DNA from: Gammaproteobacteria bacterium
Lineage (GTDB): Bacteria; Pseudomonadota; Gammaproteobacteria; GRL18
Direction: 5' to 3'
NCBI GenBank assembly: GCA_027076245.1
Contig: JALTKC010000415.1
Span: forward strand, 1 to 12,794
Length of the DNA: 12,794 nt
Below, piece after piece: positions 6,093 through 12,794 of this stretch; position 1 is the stretch's first letter; every line of letters starts with the position of its first letter. The position numbers were made by a program, and so were the translations under genes. Below the pieces are notes generated by a model, which saw only the letters and a list, made by a program, of their open reading frames with translations, was not told the origin of the DNA and did not search any database.

Positions 6093-7187
6093 TTATCTTG
6101 GTAATTCAGGTAATTCCACTTTTATAAAGGGGGATGTCAGAGCTTCCATAAAAGCCACCAGGTCTTCTTTTTCCTGCTGAGTCAGATCCAGCTTGCGCGG
6201 CATATTGGGTGACAGACGGGTTTTAACCACTCCGCCCTGATCATAATGATTGACCACATCCATCAGAGTCTTAGCTGAGCCGTCATGGAAATAGGGCGCC
6301 GTACGGGAAATATCACGCAGAGTCGGGGTTTTAAATGCCCCTTTTAATAAGCCTATAGGTTTTTGCATATAACGGCCCAGATCAGGCGTTTTATCACCAA
6401 AGGATGCCAGTCCCAGGTTATGGAATCCGTTATCCGTAAAATTCGGCGCCATGTGACAATTATTGCACTTAGCCTTACCAACAAATAATTTAAAACCGTT
6501 AACCTGCTGCGGAGTCATGGCGGAAGCGTCACCCTTCACCCATTTGTCGAAGGCTGAGTTATTGGATATAACCGTTCTTTCATAAGTCGCAATAGCACGA
6601 GCCACCGTACTGGCACCAATTTCTTCGCCGGGATAGGCCTGTTCAAATAACTGACTGTATTCTTTATTGGACTTCAGCCACTTAAACAGTTTTTTGGTAT
6701 CCATATTCATTTCAACCGTGGCTTCCATAGGCCCCATGGCCTGATCTTCCAAAGATTTTTTTCGTCCATCCCACATCTGAATTGAATTGTAAGCGGTATT
6801 GATAATCGTGGGGGAAGCCCTTCCTAACACCTGACTCTTAAAACCTTTTGCAGTCGGCAGGCCGTCAGACCAGCCCAGCATGGGATTGTGACAGGTGGCA
6901 CAGGACATATTGCCGTCACCAGAGAGACGGGGATCGAAAAACAGTTTTTTACCAAGGGCAATCCGTTCTGGTGTCATGGCATTATTTTCCGGAACCGGAG
7001 GAGTATCCGGCAACAACCATTTCTGCAAATCTTCAGCTCCGGCTTTAATATCTGCATGAGCACTTTCAGCATAGACCGTACTGCTGGCTATCAGACTGAC
7101 ACCGGCAAACAGACCGATCAGGGTTCTGGAAATAATGTTTGAATGAAACGTTTTCAATTTAGATTCCTCTGTATGTTGCATAACCAT
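6093..7187 (-). CDS. MauG-like di-haem cytochrome c peroxidase family protein
   Basis: This 364-residue periplasmic protein belongs to the bacterial cytochrome c peroxidase/MauG family. It has an N-terminal signal peptide (basic region around K10-K12, hydrophobic core 18-36, likely cleavage after TVYA at 40) and two haem c motifs, CATCH (96-100, active-site haem) and CNNCH (241-245). Family landmarks include LGKKLFFDPRLS (78-89), MWDGR (138-142), ATVEM with the catalytic-type E159, and TAPYFHDGS (296-304). Compared from memory with Pseudomonas CcpA, the distal-His loop GHGWQ reads GFKSQ here (F116), and the Met ligand of the second haem (KIMG) is replaced by Tyr (NHYD, Y315). Both changes are MauG-like, so it may not be a classical reductively activated peroxidase. 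The ATG at 7187 or the one at 7181 could be the start; no clear Shine-Dalgarno is seen. It lies 15 nt after the chemoreceptor gene. Confidence 0.93.
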   Translation of the reverse strand: MVMQHTEESKLKTFHSNIISRTLIGLFAGVSLIASSTVYAESAHADIKAGAEDLQKWLLPDTPPVPENNAMTPERIALGKKLFFDPRLSGDGNMSCATCHNPMLGWSDGLPTAKGFKSQVLGRASPTIINTAYNSIQMWDGRKKSLEDQAMGPMEATVEMNMDTKKLFKWLKSNKEYSQLFEQAYPGEEIGASTVARAIATYERTVISNNSAFDKWVKGDASAMTPQQVNGFKLFVGKAKCNNCHMAPNFTDNGFHNLGLASFGDKTPDLGRYMQKPIGLLKGAFKTPTLRDISRTAPYFHDGSAKTLMDVVNHYDQGGVVKTRLSPNMPRKLDLTQQEKEDLVAFMEALTSPFIKVELPELPR

Positions 7188-7202
7188 ATTTTAGAGAATA
7201 GC

Positions 7203-8840
7203 CTAGACTTTGAATTGTTCAAGTAAATTATTTAATTCAGTGGATGCCTGCTGTAGTTTTTCTGAGCCAATATACAAGGTATCTGCCTGTTCATTACTGT
7301 TTTGTGAGGCGGATTTTAACTGTGTAACCTGGTTACTGATTTCTGAGATTGAATTTCTTTGATCAGCCACAAACTGCACCACTTCTTTCATGGAATTGCT
7401 GATAGCCAGAGCCTGTTCACTGCTTTCATGGCTTAAACTGGAGACACTGCCAAGCTGACCAATATTGTCCACAATATTATCACGGGCTTTTTCAATGGAT
7501 GAAATGGTCTTGTTAATATTAATATCAATACTGGTCACCAGTGCACTGATCTCATCAACGGCTTCACTGGAACGGCCGGCCAGTGAACGAACCTCATCGG
7601 CCACCACGGCAAAGCCGCGACCCTGTTCACCGGCACGTGCCGCTTCAATAGCCGCATTTAAAGCCAGTAAATTCGTCTGTTCAGAAATACCGCTGATGGT
7701 GGTGGTAATGTCTGTTATTTTTTCAATAATATCAGCCAGCTCCCTGGAACTGGATACAGTATTATCCATTTCCGTTTGAAAACGGTTAAAGTTTTCTACT
7801 GTAGAATTAATCTGGTTAGCCGATTTAACAGCCGTTTCTGATGTTTTAAGTGCTGATTGCAAAGCCTCCTCAGCTTTATCAGATGTTGCTACCGCAGCTT
7901 TTACGACATTTTCAGCACTGGAATTTATATGGTCAATACTGCTGTCAATCTGCTCAGAACTGGCTTTAAGATTATCTGCATTCTGAGATATTTCTTCCGA
8001 CTCATGAGCCACTTTTCCGGTGGAAACACTGATCTGCTCCAGCATTTTCCTTAAATTATTCTGGGTAACACAAATTGCGGCAATGGTCTGACCAATTTCA
8101 TCCTTTGACGCTGAGTTACAGTCCAGTTCAATGGTTAAATCACCTTCAGACATACCTCTTAGGGTTCGTTCAATCATACCCAGGGGGCCGGTCATCATTC
8201 GATTGGCCAGCAGTGCAATAATAAAGCCTAGTATCACACCAAATATACTTAACCCCCCTAAAACCTTTAGAATATTAAGGCCGGATTCTTTGGAGTTAAT
8301 CATGGTAATTTCAAGTGCCTTCTGGCTGTCCGATACAATTTTAGCAGCCAGTTCCCTAATCTGATTGAATTCTGGGGATATGGCATCAGCCATTTTCAGA
8401 GCCTCATCATCCTTATTTTTTCTAGCCTTGCCAATTATTTTCATCTGCCTGGGGCGTAGATCCGTGACTTTTTTAACCAGAGCTTCTACCTCGGAATTTT
8501 TACCAAAGGTTTCTTTTAAAACGGCAAATTTTTCATCAAGAGCAGCCCCTGAGCGAATCGAGGCTATGGCCAGTTTGCGTATCTGGCTATTATCATCTGT
8601 GGCAATCAGGGCCTGAATAGTTCGATCAATTTCCAGGATAAACACCTGCACATCAGAAGCCGCATTAACCCGTTTGGAAGCAGTAAGAATGGCTTCCTCA
8701 AGAATGATTGTTTGCTGATGCAGCTTATAACCACCAATAATAATAATAACGACCATACCAATTAAAAATAAAAAAGATACACCAAGTATCTTGGTTTTTA
8801 ATTTGTAGTTGCCCATTATTGAAAGAATATAATCCATCAT
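7203..8840 (-). CDS. Methyl-accepting chemotaxis protein (four-helix-bundle sensor type)
   Basis: This is a transmembrane chemoreceptor that signals to CheA/CheW. From the preferred start it has 545 residues: a short cytoplasmic tail, TM1 (about 18-37), a periplasmic helical region (about 38-189) that looks like a four-helix-bundle ligand domain, TM2 (about 190-212), a HAMP domain (to about 264), and a long coiled-coil signalling domain. The diagnostic hairpin tip, starting GISEQTNLLALNAAIEAARA and ending VVADEVR, spans about 384-408. There is no NWETF-type tail, so no CheR/CheB tether is seen. Three starts are possible: 8903 (adds 21 polar residues), 8840 (GGAA at 6 nt, preferred) and 8816. 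A sigma-28-type promoter lies upstream. The peroxidase gene follows after 15 nt, suggesting a shared transcript and possibly a redox or oxidant ligand, which is inference. Confidence 0.95.
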   Translation of the reverse strand: MMDYILSIMGNYKLKTKILGVSFLFLIGMVVIIIIGGYKLHQQTIILEEAILTASKRVNAASDVQVFILEIDRTIQALIATDDNSQIRKLAIASIRSGAALDEKFAVLKETFGKNSEVEALVKKVTDLRPRQMKIIGKARKNKDDEALKMADAISPEFNQIRELAAKIVSDSQKALEITMINSKESGLNILKVLGGLSIFGVILGFIIALLANRMMTGPLGMIERTLRGMSEGDLTIELDCNSASKDEIGQTIAAICVTQNNLRKMLEQISVSTGKVAHESEEISQNADNLKASSEQIDSSIDHINSSAENVVKAAVATSDKAEEALQSALKTSETAVKSANQINSTVENFNRFQTEMDNTVSSSRELADIIEKITDITTTISGISEQTNLLALNAAIEAARAGEQGRGFAVVADEVRSLAGRSSEAVDEISALVTSIDININKTISSIEKARDNIVDNIGQLGSVSSLSHESSEQALAISNSMKEVVQFVADQRNSISEISNQVTQLKSASQNSNEQADTLYIGSEKLQQASTELNNLLEQFKV

Positions 8841-9095
8841 AAATTTTTCCACATTTGTCTGAATAACAGAATTCCCGGAGCTCTGCGCAGAGGCTCTTAT
8901 CATAAACTTAGGCCTGGAACATGACCTGAAGCTATAAAAAAGTATAGACCATATTTCCAGAAAACCTATACGTACAGAAGTTCTATCGGCAGAAAAATTA
9001 AATTCTTAAATACATTTATTTAGACTTATTCCAGGTTAAAGAATACTCTGATTAAAATTGTGGTTAAAATTTAGAAATTAGGGGAAGAAATAGAA
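8841..9095. other. Intergenic region upstream of the chemoreceptor gene
   Basis: This AT-rich stretch of up to 255 nt separates the chemoreceptor from the small hypothetical gene. Besides the sigma-28 candidate it contains a 12-bp palindrome CTCTGCGCAGAG (8881-8892) and a spaced 6-bp inverted repeat GTATAG/CTATAC (8942-8947 and 8966-8971). The last two may be chance. No RNA gene, convincing terminator or further ORF is seen. Confidence 0.5.
8983..9008 (-). promoter_or_regulatory. Putative sigma-28 (FliA) promoter for the chemoreceptor gene
   Basis: On the minus strand TAAG (9005-9008) is followed after 14 nt by GCCGATAG (8983-8990). The E. coli FliA consensus is TAAA, about 15 nt, GCCGATAA. 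The -10 element matches at seven of eight positions and the location, about 70-140 nt before the candidate starts, fits. Chemoreceptor genes are classic members of this regulon, which strengthens the call. Confidence 0.65.
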
Positions 9096-9308
9096 TTACA
9101 GACAGAAGGGACTGAGTTTTTCCTTGCAGCGAAGAATGGCATTATTGTAATAACCAGCCAGTTTTTTTTCATAGGCACAGTCACCATTATAACCAATTTG
9201 GCGCAGCCGCATTTGCAGGTAGTTTAACTCTTCCTGCAGATTATGACGCTCATGCTCACTTAAATGAGCTATGCTTTTGCAATAGTTTTTATGATATTTC
9301 ATAGTCAT
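9096..9308 (-). CDS. Hypothetical small protein, 70 residues
   Basis: I do not recognise this protein. It has no signal peptide or membrane segment, so it should be cytoplasmic. The N-terminal 15 residues are basic, followed by a charged, probably helical stretch (LSEHERHNLQEELNYLQMRL, 17-36) and a second helix-like part. Cysteines are at 10, 44, 61 and 69, including a Cys two residues from the C-terminus. Codons look like those of neighbouring genes, and no competing frame covers the stretch. A perfect TATAAT sits about 27 nt upstream of the ATG, which supports an independent gene. The ribosome-binding site is weak, and either the first or third codon (both ATG) may be the start. It stands between the chemoreceptor and the c-di-GMP enzyme on the same strand, but nothing shows a functional link. 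Confidence 0.6.
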   Translation of the reverse strand: MTMKYHKNYCKSIAHLSEHERHNLQEELNYLQMRLRQIGYNGDCAYEKKLAGYYNNAILRCKEKLSPFCL

Positions 9309-9334
9309 GACTTATTGTTATTTATAGAAACTGT

Positions 9335-9340
9335 ATTATA
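9335..9340 (-). promoter_or_regulatory. Putative -10 element (TATAAT) for the small hypothetical gene
   Basis: A perfect TATAAT on the minus strand lies 26 nt before the ATG at 9308, giving a short leader. No good -35 hexamer is found at 16-18 nt (only T-rich sequence), so this is a tentative sigma-70 promoter. Confidence 0.35.
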
Positions 9341-9390
9341 GTCAACAGACATGACAGAAAAATGACAACTGGATGAATAGTGATGGTGTT

Positions 9391-12042
9391 TTATAATGGC
9401 TGCGGTCTGGCAATAAGATACCCCTGGATATAGTCAATACCGATTTTTCTTACTAATTCAAACGATTCTTCGGTTTCCACAAATTCCGCAATGGTTTTAA
9501 TATGCATCACCTGGGCTATTTCATGGATCATACGCACCATGGCTTCATTCACTGGATCATTTGCAATACCCTGAATAAACTGGCCGTCTATTTTTATGTA
9601 GTCTATCGGTAATGCCTTTAAATAAGCAAAGGAACTGAGGCCGGAACCAAAATCATCCAGCATAATGCAGCAGCCCAGCTTATGCATCTGCTCTATAAAA
9701 TTTCTGGCCGCATTAAGGTTGGCAATGGCCGCCGTTTCTGTTATCTCAAAACAGATTTTTTCTGCCGGAATGTCCACAGAGGACAGTAAGCCCTCTATAT
9801 AGCCAGCCATTTTGGGATCTGACAAAGACTGACCTGATAAATTAATACTATAACTGCCATTATGGCTGTCTTTGTCTCCGTTTAAATAGTCAATCAGGTT
9901 TTTAATGACCCAGCAATCCAGCTTATTCATGACATCATAGCGTTCTGCCGGAGGGATAAACTGTGTGGGTAAAATTAACTGGCCGTCTTTCCCTCTCATA
10001 CGGATCAGGATTTCCCGTATGGGTTTCAGTTGCGGATTATTAAATACGGGACGAATTGGCTGAAAAAATAATTCATAACGGTCCTGTTCCAGTGCGGCAT
10101 TGATCCTGGGCAGCCAATTCATTTCTTCCTTGTGATTAAAAGCCTTGTCATCATTGTTTTCATAAATTGTGATCATATCTCTGCCTGATTCCTTGGCACT
10201 CAGGCAGGCAAGATCAACGGCCATCATCACATTTTTAAGGGTACCGGTATCCGTATTCACTTTTGAAAGCCCGATACTGGCTCGGGTATCAAACACTTTA
10301 CCCTCCCATTCAAAACGAAAATCACGGATGGTAGTCTGCAGACGTTCTGCTATTTCTCTGGCAGAGCTTAACGGTAGATCCCAGAATAACACCCCGAATT
10401 CATCACCACCGAGACGAGCGAGAAAATCCTGCTCTCTTAACTCCGCACGTAAAATTCCAGATACTATTTTTAATAATTCATCACCCGCTGCATGACCGCA
10501 AGTATCATTTACCAGCTTAAAACGATCCAGATCCAGGTATAACGCGGTATGTTCTCTATGGTTAGAAACATTATCCATTAATGCTGTCTTAACCTGATTT
10601 TCAAACGCCATCCTGTTATACAGTCCGGTGAGATTATCATGACTGGCCTGGTAAGTTAATTCATCCGTAAGCTCCTGTTCCAGACTAACATCCCGTAAAA
10701 CAATAACCAGACCTGATTGCTCAGATAATGGATTGACCCGGGTCACTTTAACTTCCAGAATGATAGTTGATTTATCAGCATTTATCAGCTTTAGATTAAT
10801 TGACCGGGTTAAACTGTCTTCCTCAATCAGCAGATTATAAACATCAACGGGAGCAGACAGGTCATCTTTATACAGACTTAAAATACTGTTCAGAGGTTTA
10901 CCTACAGCCTCTTTATTATGAAAACCGGTCAGACTTTCAGCCTTAGGATTGAGTAACTGCACTTTACCGTTTGCATCAATTAAAATCACACCATCAGTCA
11001 TGGCAGATAAGGTGCGTTCAGCATATATCCTGGCCTGTTTTAATTTATCACTGGTTTCTTTAATTTTTTTTCTGGTCTGCTGCTGATTTTTTTTATAGCT
11101 GAAAAAAAATCCTGCAAGTAAGGTAATAACAGAGGCATATAACCATTGCCGAACGTGTACCAGCTCTGATATGGACAGTGTCTGGGAAACTTTTATACCC
11201 ACTCCGGTATGAGGAGCAAAAAAACTCTGACTTAAAACCACTTTATTCCGGGAAAAAACCTGACTGCTTTCTTCCTCTGGCGGTTTCTCAATAACTTGAA
11301 GCTGATATTTTTTCTGTATAGCATTAATTGCCTGCAGAATTTTATCCATATCCAGCAGTAAAAGAAAAAAACCATCAAACTGCAACTGCCGGTTTTTTCC
11401 TGATTCGGGCAGAATAAAACCGAAATAGGTTGCCTGTAATAAAGCCAGGCACTTATGATTATGCCTTAGCAGATTATCAAAACGAAACAGGCTAATTTTA
11501 CCCTCCTCAACCACTTGCCTGGCATGTATTTTATAAACAGGATAATCCAGCATATTTTTTCCCATCATAAATACATTGGTGGGTGATAAGGGTTCTATAA
11601 AACTGACGGGGAGATAACCATTGCGCCCCAGAAAGTTCCTGGGGGACAGTTTGTCTGCATTACTGTACACAGTATAACCCGGCCATCCCTCTTTACGCAT
11701 TCCCAGTTCAAATTCAACCAGGCTGGACTCATCCACCCAGTTCTGAAACAGAACACTTTCCAGATACGGATAACGTTTGAATAATTCATCTGTCAGCAGG
11801 GTAAGCTGAGATGAATTATCCCTATCCGATGCCTGTCGAAAACTGGTGAGCGAATTCATTAGGTTTTCTGAGGTATTAATAATTTCAGAAAACCGGGTAC
11901 GCACCAGCATCAGTTCTTCATGTAAGTACTGTTTCTGTTCACTCAGATTCAGGTAACTGCTGACAGTCAGTGTAGAAAAAAACACCAGTATTAAGATAAT
12001 AACAATAAGCAGAGTGTGAGCCGGTTTGACAGAGAAATTCAT
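9391..12042 (-). CDS. CHASE-PAS-GGDEF-EAL membrane c-di-GMP synthase/phosphodiesterase
   Basis: This 883-residue inner-membrane signalling protein sets c-di-GMP levels. TM1 spans about 10-30 and TM2 about 300-316; between them lies a periplasmic CHASE-type sensor, with a GWPGYTVYS stretch (119-127) and YLPVSFIEPLSPTN (143-156) as landmarks. A PAS domain follows (about 343-455), then GGDEF (about 465-628) with an intact RLGGDEF (543-549) and inhibitory site RxxD (R536-D539). The EAL domain (about 645-883) reads EIL at 677-679 instead of EAL and keeps N734, E766, D796-D797, K817, E853 and Q873, the usual metal-binding and catalytic set. Both activities therefore look possible. The ATG overlaps the stop of the upstream substrate-binding-protein gene (ATGA), so the two are translationally coupled and the periplasmic protein is a likely ligand-presenting partner. 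Confidence 0.95.
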   Translation of the reverse strand: MNFSVKPAHTLLIVIILILVFFSTLTVSSYLNLSEQKQYLHEELMLVRTRFSEIINTSENLMNSLTSFRQASDRDNSSQLTLLTDELFKRYPYLESVLFQNWVDESSLVEFELGMRKEGWPGYTVYSNADKLSPRNFLGRNGYLPVSFIEPLSPTNVFMMGKNMLDYPVYKIHARQVVEEGKISLFRFDNLLRHNHKCLALLQATYFGFILPESGKNRQLQFDGFFLLLLDMDKILQAINAIQKKYQLQVIEKPPEEESSQVFSRNKVVLSQSFFAPHTGVGIKVSQTLSISELVHVRQWLYASVITLLAGFFFSYKKNQQQTRKKIKETSDKLKQARIYAERTLSAMTDGVILIDANGKVQLLNPKAESLTGFHNKEAVGKPLNSILSLYKDDLSAPVDVYNLLIEEDSLTRSINLKLINADKSTIILEVKVTRVNPLSEQSGLVIVLRDVSLEQELTDELTYQASHDNLTGLYNRMAFENQVKTALMDNVSNHREHTALYLDLDRFKLVNDTCGHAAGDELLKIVSGILRAELREQDFLARLGGDEFGVLFWDLPLSSAREIAERLQTTIRDFRFEWEGKVFDTRASIGLSKVNTDTGTLKNVMMAVDLACLSAKESGRDMITIYENNDDKAFNHKEEMNWLPRINAALEQDRYELFFQPIRPVFNNPQLKPIREILIRMRGKDGQLILPTQFIPPAERYDVMNKLDCWVIKNLIDYLNGDKDSHNGSYSINLSGQSLSDPKMAGYIEGLLSSVDIPAEKICFEITETAAIANLNAARNFIEQMHKLGCCIMLDDFGSGLSSFAYLKALPIDYIKIDGQFIQGIANDPVNEAMVRMIHEIAQVMHIKTIAEFVETEESFELVRKIGIDYIQGYLIARPQPL

Positions 12043-12794
12043 TCTATTCTTTTGGCCCGTCTTTTCAGCGAGTCCGGCAGACTCACACCGGCGTATTTAA
12101 GCAGTTCAGGATTAATCCATAAATCCCATTTGCGGTTGGCTATAACAGGAATTTTACTGATGTCAGTTCCGGATAAAATGGCCAGAGCTGTTTTACCCGC
12201 CCATTCACCCTGCTCTTCCGGTATTTTAGTAAACCCCAGCATACTGACCGGCATCATCCATTCATGGCTGGTCACACTCAGTTTTCTGGATATCATACGC
12301 AGCTTACGAATGGCACGTTCCTGATTCCAGTGACGAATACCACCATAACTACCAATGATCAGTAGGTCACTTTGCTGGGCCTGCTGATAAGCTTCCAGCC
12401 ATTGTTGCATAGTATCCACCAGTTTAAACTTAAGCTTCAGCCCCATATTCTCAGCCAGATTCTGAAAACGTTCCAGATTTTTCTTTTCAGTGGTGGTATT
12501 GGCCCCCAGATAGAAAACGGTCTTCGCATTAGTCAGTTCCAGGGCTTTTTTAATCATGGGTCTGATTGGAGCCACTTCTACCATGCCGGTCGCATTGGTA
12601 TATGGAAAACCGTATTCTTTTACACTCCAGTTAATACCGCAAAAAACCACTGGGATATCAGTATTTTTTAAATACGGCTGAACCAGGTAACGGGCCGCAT
12701 TATCATCCGCAGTAATCACTATATCCGGCTGCCATTGTTTAATCAGTTCATAAGCCTGACTCGCGGTGTTCTGTTTGTCCGGTTCTGTTTTCCT
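12039..12794 (-). CDS. ABC-type substrate-binding protein (ABC_sub_bind family), N-terminus cut by window
   Basis: The frame stays open to the window edge, giving 251 residues of the C-terminal part; the signal peptide and first lobe are outside. The sequence fits periplasmic binding proteins of the ABC_sub_bind (TrpX-like) family. It has PDIVITADDNAARYL, then IPVVFCGIN, an ATGM(V) stretch after the inter-lobe crossing, a repeated Rossmann-like half starting AKTVFYLGAN, and the family's characteristic PEEQGEWAGKTALAILSGT followed by IPVIANRKWDLWIN. No permease or ATPase gene follows; the next gene, with a 4-nt ATGA overlap, is a CHASE-PAS-GGDEF-EAL protein. It therefore probably senses a small ligand for c-di-GMP signalling rather than, or as well as, serving transport. 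The ligand cannot be told from sequence. Confidence 0.88.
   Translation of the reverse strand, partial: RKTEPDKQNTASQAYELIKQWQPDIVITADDNAARYLVQPYLKNTDIPVVFCGINWSVKEYGFPYTNATGMVEVAPIRPMIKKALELTNAKTVFYLGANTTTEKKNLERFQNLAENMGLKLKFKLVDTMQQWLEAYQQAQQSDLLIIGSYGGIRHWNQERAIRKLRMISRKLSVTSHEWMMPVSMLGFTKIPEEQGEWAGKTALAILSGTDISKIPVIANRKWDLWINPELLKYAGVSLPDSLKRRAKRIE

Noticed and set aside
6093..7187. Assignment as the classical cytochrome c peroxidase CcpA
   Set aside because: The distal-His loop and the second-haem Met position do not match, so only a MauG-like family call is made.
7465..7779. 104-codon open frame on the + strand
   Set aside because: It lies entirely antisense to the chemoreceptor signalling domain, and its Ala/Ser-rich, repetitive content mirrors that gene's codon pattern. 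There is no ribosome-binding site or family likeness.
8881..8892. 12-bp palindrome CTCTGCGCAGAG as an operator or terminator
   Set aside because: It has no T-run. It is short, possibly inside the extended chemoreceptor frame, and could be chance. It is noted only in the intergenic entry.
10169..10495. 108-codon open frame on the + strand
   Set aside because: It is antisense to the strongly conserved GGDEF domain and has no sign of being expressed.
12016..12324. 102-codon open frame on the + strand
   Set aside because: It is antisense to the binding-protein gene and the junction with the c-di-GMP gene, with no recognisable protein features.
12039..12719. Binding-protein gene starting at the GTG at 12719
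   Set aside because: The frame continues in family-like sequence (EPDKQNTASQAYELIKQWQP) to the window edge, so the gene is truncated by the window rather than starting there.

Overview
The window reads as chromosomal DNA of a motile, respiring gammaproteobacterium. The start is a menaquinone (men) cluster whose MenB is strikingly similar to the enterobacterial enzyme. The rest holds MsrP/MsrQ, periplasmic c-type cytochromes, a chemoreceptor with a flagellar-type promoter, and a large c-di-GMP enzyme. I cannot name the genus; base composition looks moderate to AT-leaning by eye. No tRNA, rRNA, CRISPR array, integrase or transposase is visible.

Region 1 (1-3235, + strand) is menaquinone biosynthesis. 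It holds the 3' part of menB, then menA, an 84-bp REP-like inverted repeat, menC, and a hotdog thioesterase overlapping menC that resembles cyanobacterial DHNA-CoA hydrolase. These genes cover OSB formation, naphthoate ring closure, CoA removal and prenylation. menF, menD, menH and menE are not visible and may lie upstream or elsewhere.

Region 2 (3232-8903, - strand) is a periplasmic redox block. In transcription order it runs: methyl-accepting chemotaxis protein, MauG-like di-haem peroxidase, small cupredoxin, di-haem cytochrome c, a perfect AT-rich dyad, then msrP and msrQ (repair of oxidised methionine in periplasmic proteins). Gaps are short (15, 62 and 4 nt), except for about 91 nt before msrP. 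The peroxidase has Phe where classical bacterial cytochrome c peroxidase has its removable distal His, and Tyr where that enzyme has the Met ligand of the second haem, so it looks MauG-like.

Region 3 (8841-9390) holds the chemoreceptor upstream region, with a good sigma-28 (FliA) promoter candidate, and one unrecognised 70-residue protein gene.

Region 4 (9391-12794, - strand) is a two-gene signalling unit. An orphan periplasmic substrate-binding protein of the ABC_sub_bind type, cut by the window edge, is coupled by an ATGA overlap to a membrane CHASE-PAS-GGDEF-EAL protein. The arrangement recalls NspS/MbaA of Vibrio cholerae but uses a different binding-protein family. This pair and the MauG-like module are the best candidates for something not yet described.
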